Below, in pieces: positions 63,597-64,000 of a DNA stretch of 64,000 nucleotides. Made by a program: the position numbers and the translations under genes. This DNA comes from Epithemia pelagica (taxonomy: Eukaryota; Bacillariophyta; Bacillariophyceae; Surirellales; Surirellaceae): contig OX337242.1 of NCBI GenBank assembly GCA_946965045.2, forward strand, positions 558,001 through 622,000. Reading direction: 5' to 3'. Each line of letters opens with the position of its first letter. Position 1 is the first letter of the stretch. The notes beneath the pieces are model-generated. The model saw only the letters and a program-made list of their open reading frames with translations, did no database searches and had not been told where the DNA came from.

Positions 63597-64000
63597 TTAC
63601 ACGGGTGGTAATTGGGTTCGACAGGTGGGACACTTCAGTTTGATTTCCATCCATTGCAAAAGACAGGTTTTGTGAAAGACGTGATTGCACGGTGCCAACA
63701 TGTACGTGGTCGGACGCGTTGTTGCGTCCACAATGGGTTCCAAACAGATGCTACATTCCAATTCACAGCATGTGGTACTTTTTGTAATCGAAGATGACAT
63801 CCAGGAGGTGAAAGACGACCTGGAAACAGAACCGACATTTGTTGGTGTCTTTGACGTGGATGAATGTTCATTGGATACCGCGTTGGACTTGTCTCGTTTT
63901 CGTCGCAAGCGCTGGCGGAGAGATGGGTGAGATGCGGACCAAACGGATGAAGACGACGGAGGAGAGGCAGTATACGAGCACACAGTTGCTCTATCGAATG
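63597..64000 (-). CDS. C-terminal part of a Tul1/Dsc1/FLY-like RING E3 ligase (partial)
   Basis: The gene continues beyond the window: the frame is open to base 64000 without a stop or good start. The last ~52 residues form a RING-H2: CSICLEPI, then YMLAPCNHVFHKTCLLQWM, then CPTCRTQLPPV at the very C-terminus. The arrangement with YM-x-x-PC-x-H-x-FH, WM and a terminal LPP is characteristic of the Golgi/endomembrane E3 ligases Tul1 (yeast), Dsc1 (fission yeast) and FLY (plants), whose upstream part is multi-pass membrane. Here the preceding ~75 residues are Ser/Thr-rich and polar. It would transfer ubiquitin to membrane proteins; this rests on the RING alone. Confidence 0.75.
   Translation of the reverse strand, partial: FDRATVCSYTASPPSSSSVWSASHPSLRQRLRRKRDKSNAVSNEHSSTSKTPTNVGSVSRSSFTSWMSSSITKSTTCCELECSICLEPIVDATTRPTTYMLAPCNHVFHKTCLLQWMEIKLKCPTCRTQLPPV

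Overview
The window is nuclear DNA from a microbial eukaryote, most likely a diatom. Genes are dense, carry few short GT-AG introns (about 40-230 nt) and lie on both strands in no operon order. One small protein has a signal peptide ending in an A|F junction, like the ASAF-type motif of diatom plastid preproteins. AsnA-type asparagine synthetase and LRR proteins with a shared C-terminal tail also fit. Species was not determined. No tRNA, rRNA or CRISPR array was seen.

Layout. 0-8 kb: a spliced two-helix protein, a dead hAT transposon with TIRs and 8-bp target-site duplication, two tandem LRR paralogues that probably both start with an N-terminal Met-Gly, and a plastid-type small protein between them. 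8-16 kb: a basic unknown protein, two tandem PDZ-like/PGPGW-like membrane proteins, an armadillo-like fragment and ribosomal protein eS30. 16-23 kb: a three-exon Chk2/Rad53-like checkpoint kinase (SQ/TQ cluster, FHA, kinase) facing a large disordered nuclear protein. 23-36 kb: a decayed or repeat-rich zone. It holds a secreted glycoprotein gene with several frame breaks, two inverted-repeat elements, a 7-bp microsatellite, two long adjacent hairpins, trinucleotide repeats, and two small genes visible only after splicing. 36-50 kb: a secreted Cys-rich protein made of two identical 226-residue units, a RING/TRAF-type protein, uL13m head-to-head with a SNIP1/Pml1-like FHA protein, an LRAT-like protein, a six-helix membrane protein, AsnA with two compensating frame breaks, and a TIR-domain protein. 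50-64 kb: a third LRR protein, a membrane-anchored FABP-like protein, three small proteins sharing a C-terminal WGYFVD motif, an aldo-keto reductase, a small membrane-anchored protein, and the C-terminus of a Tul1/FLY-like RING ligase running off the end.

Functionally this is a mix of housekeeping genes (eS30, uL13m, AsnA, AKR, SNIP1, checkpoint kinase) and lineage-specific families in local duplications (LRR, PDZ-PGPGW, WGYFVD, Cys-rich repeats). The strongest candidates for something undescribed are the WGYFVD family, the PDZ-PGPGW pair, the TIR protein with a C-terminal beta-rich domain, and the perfectly duplicated secreted protein. All functional names come from reading motifs by eye; no database search was run.
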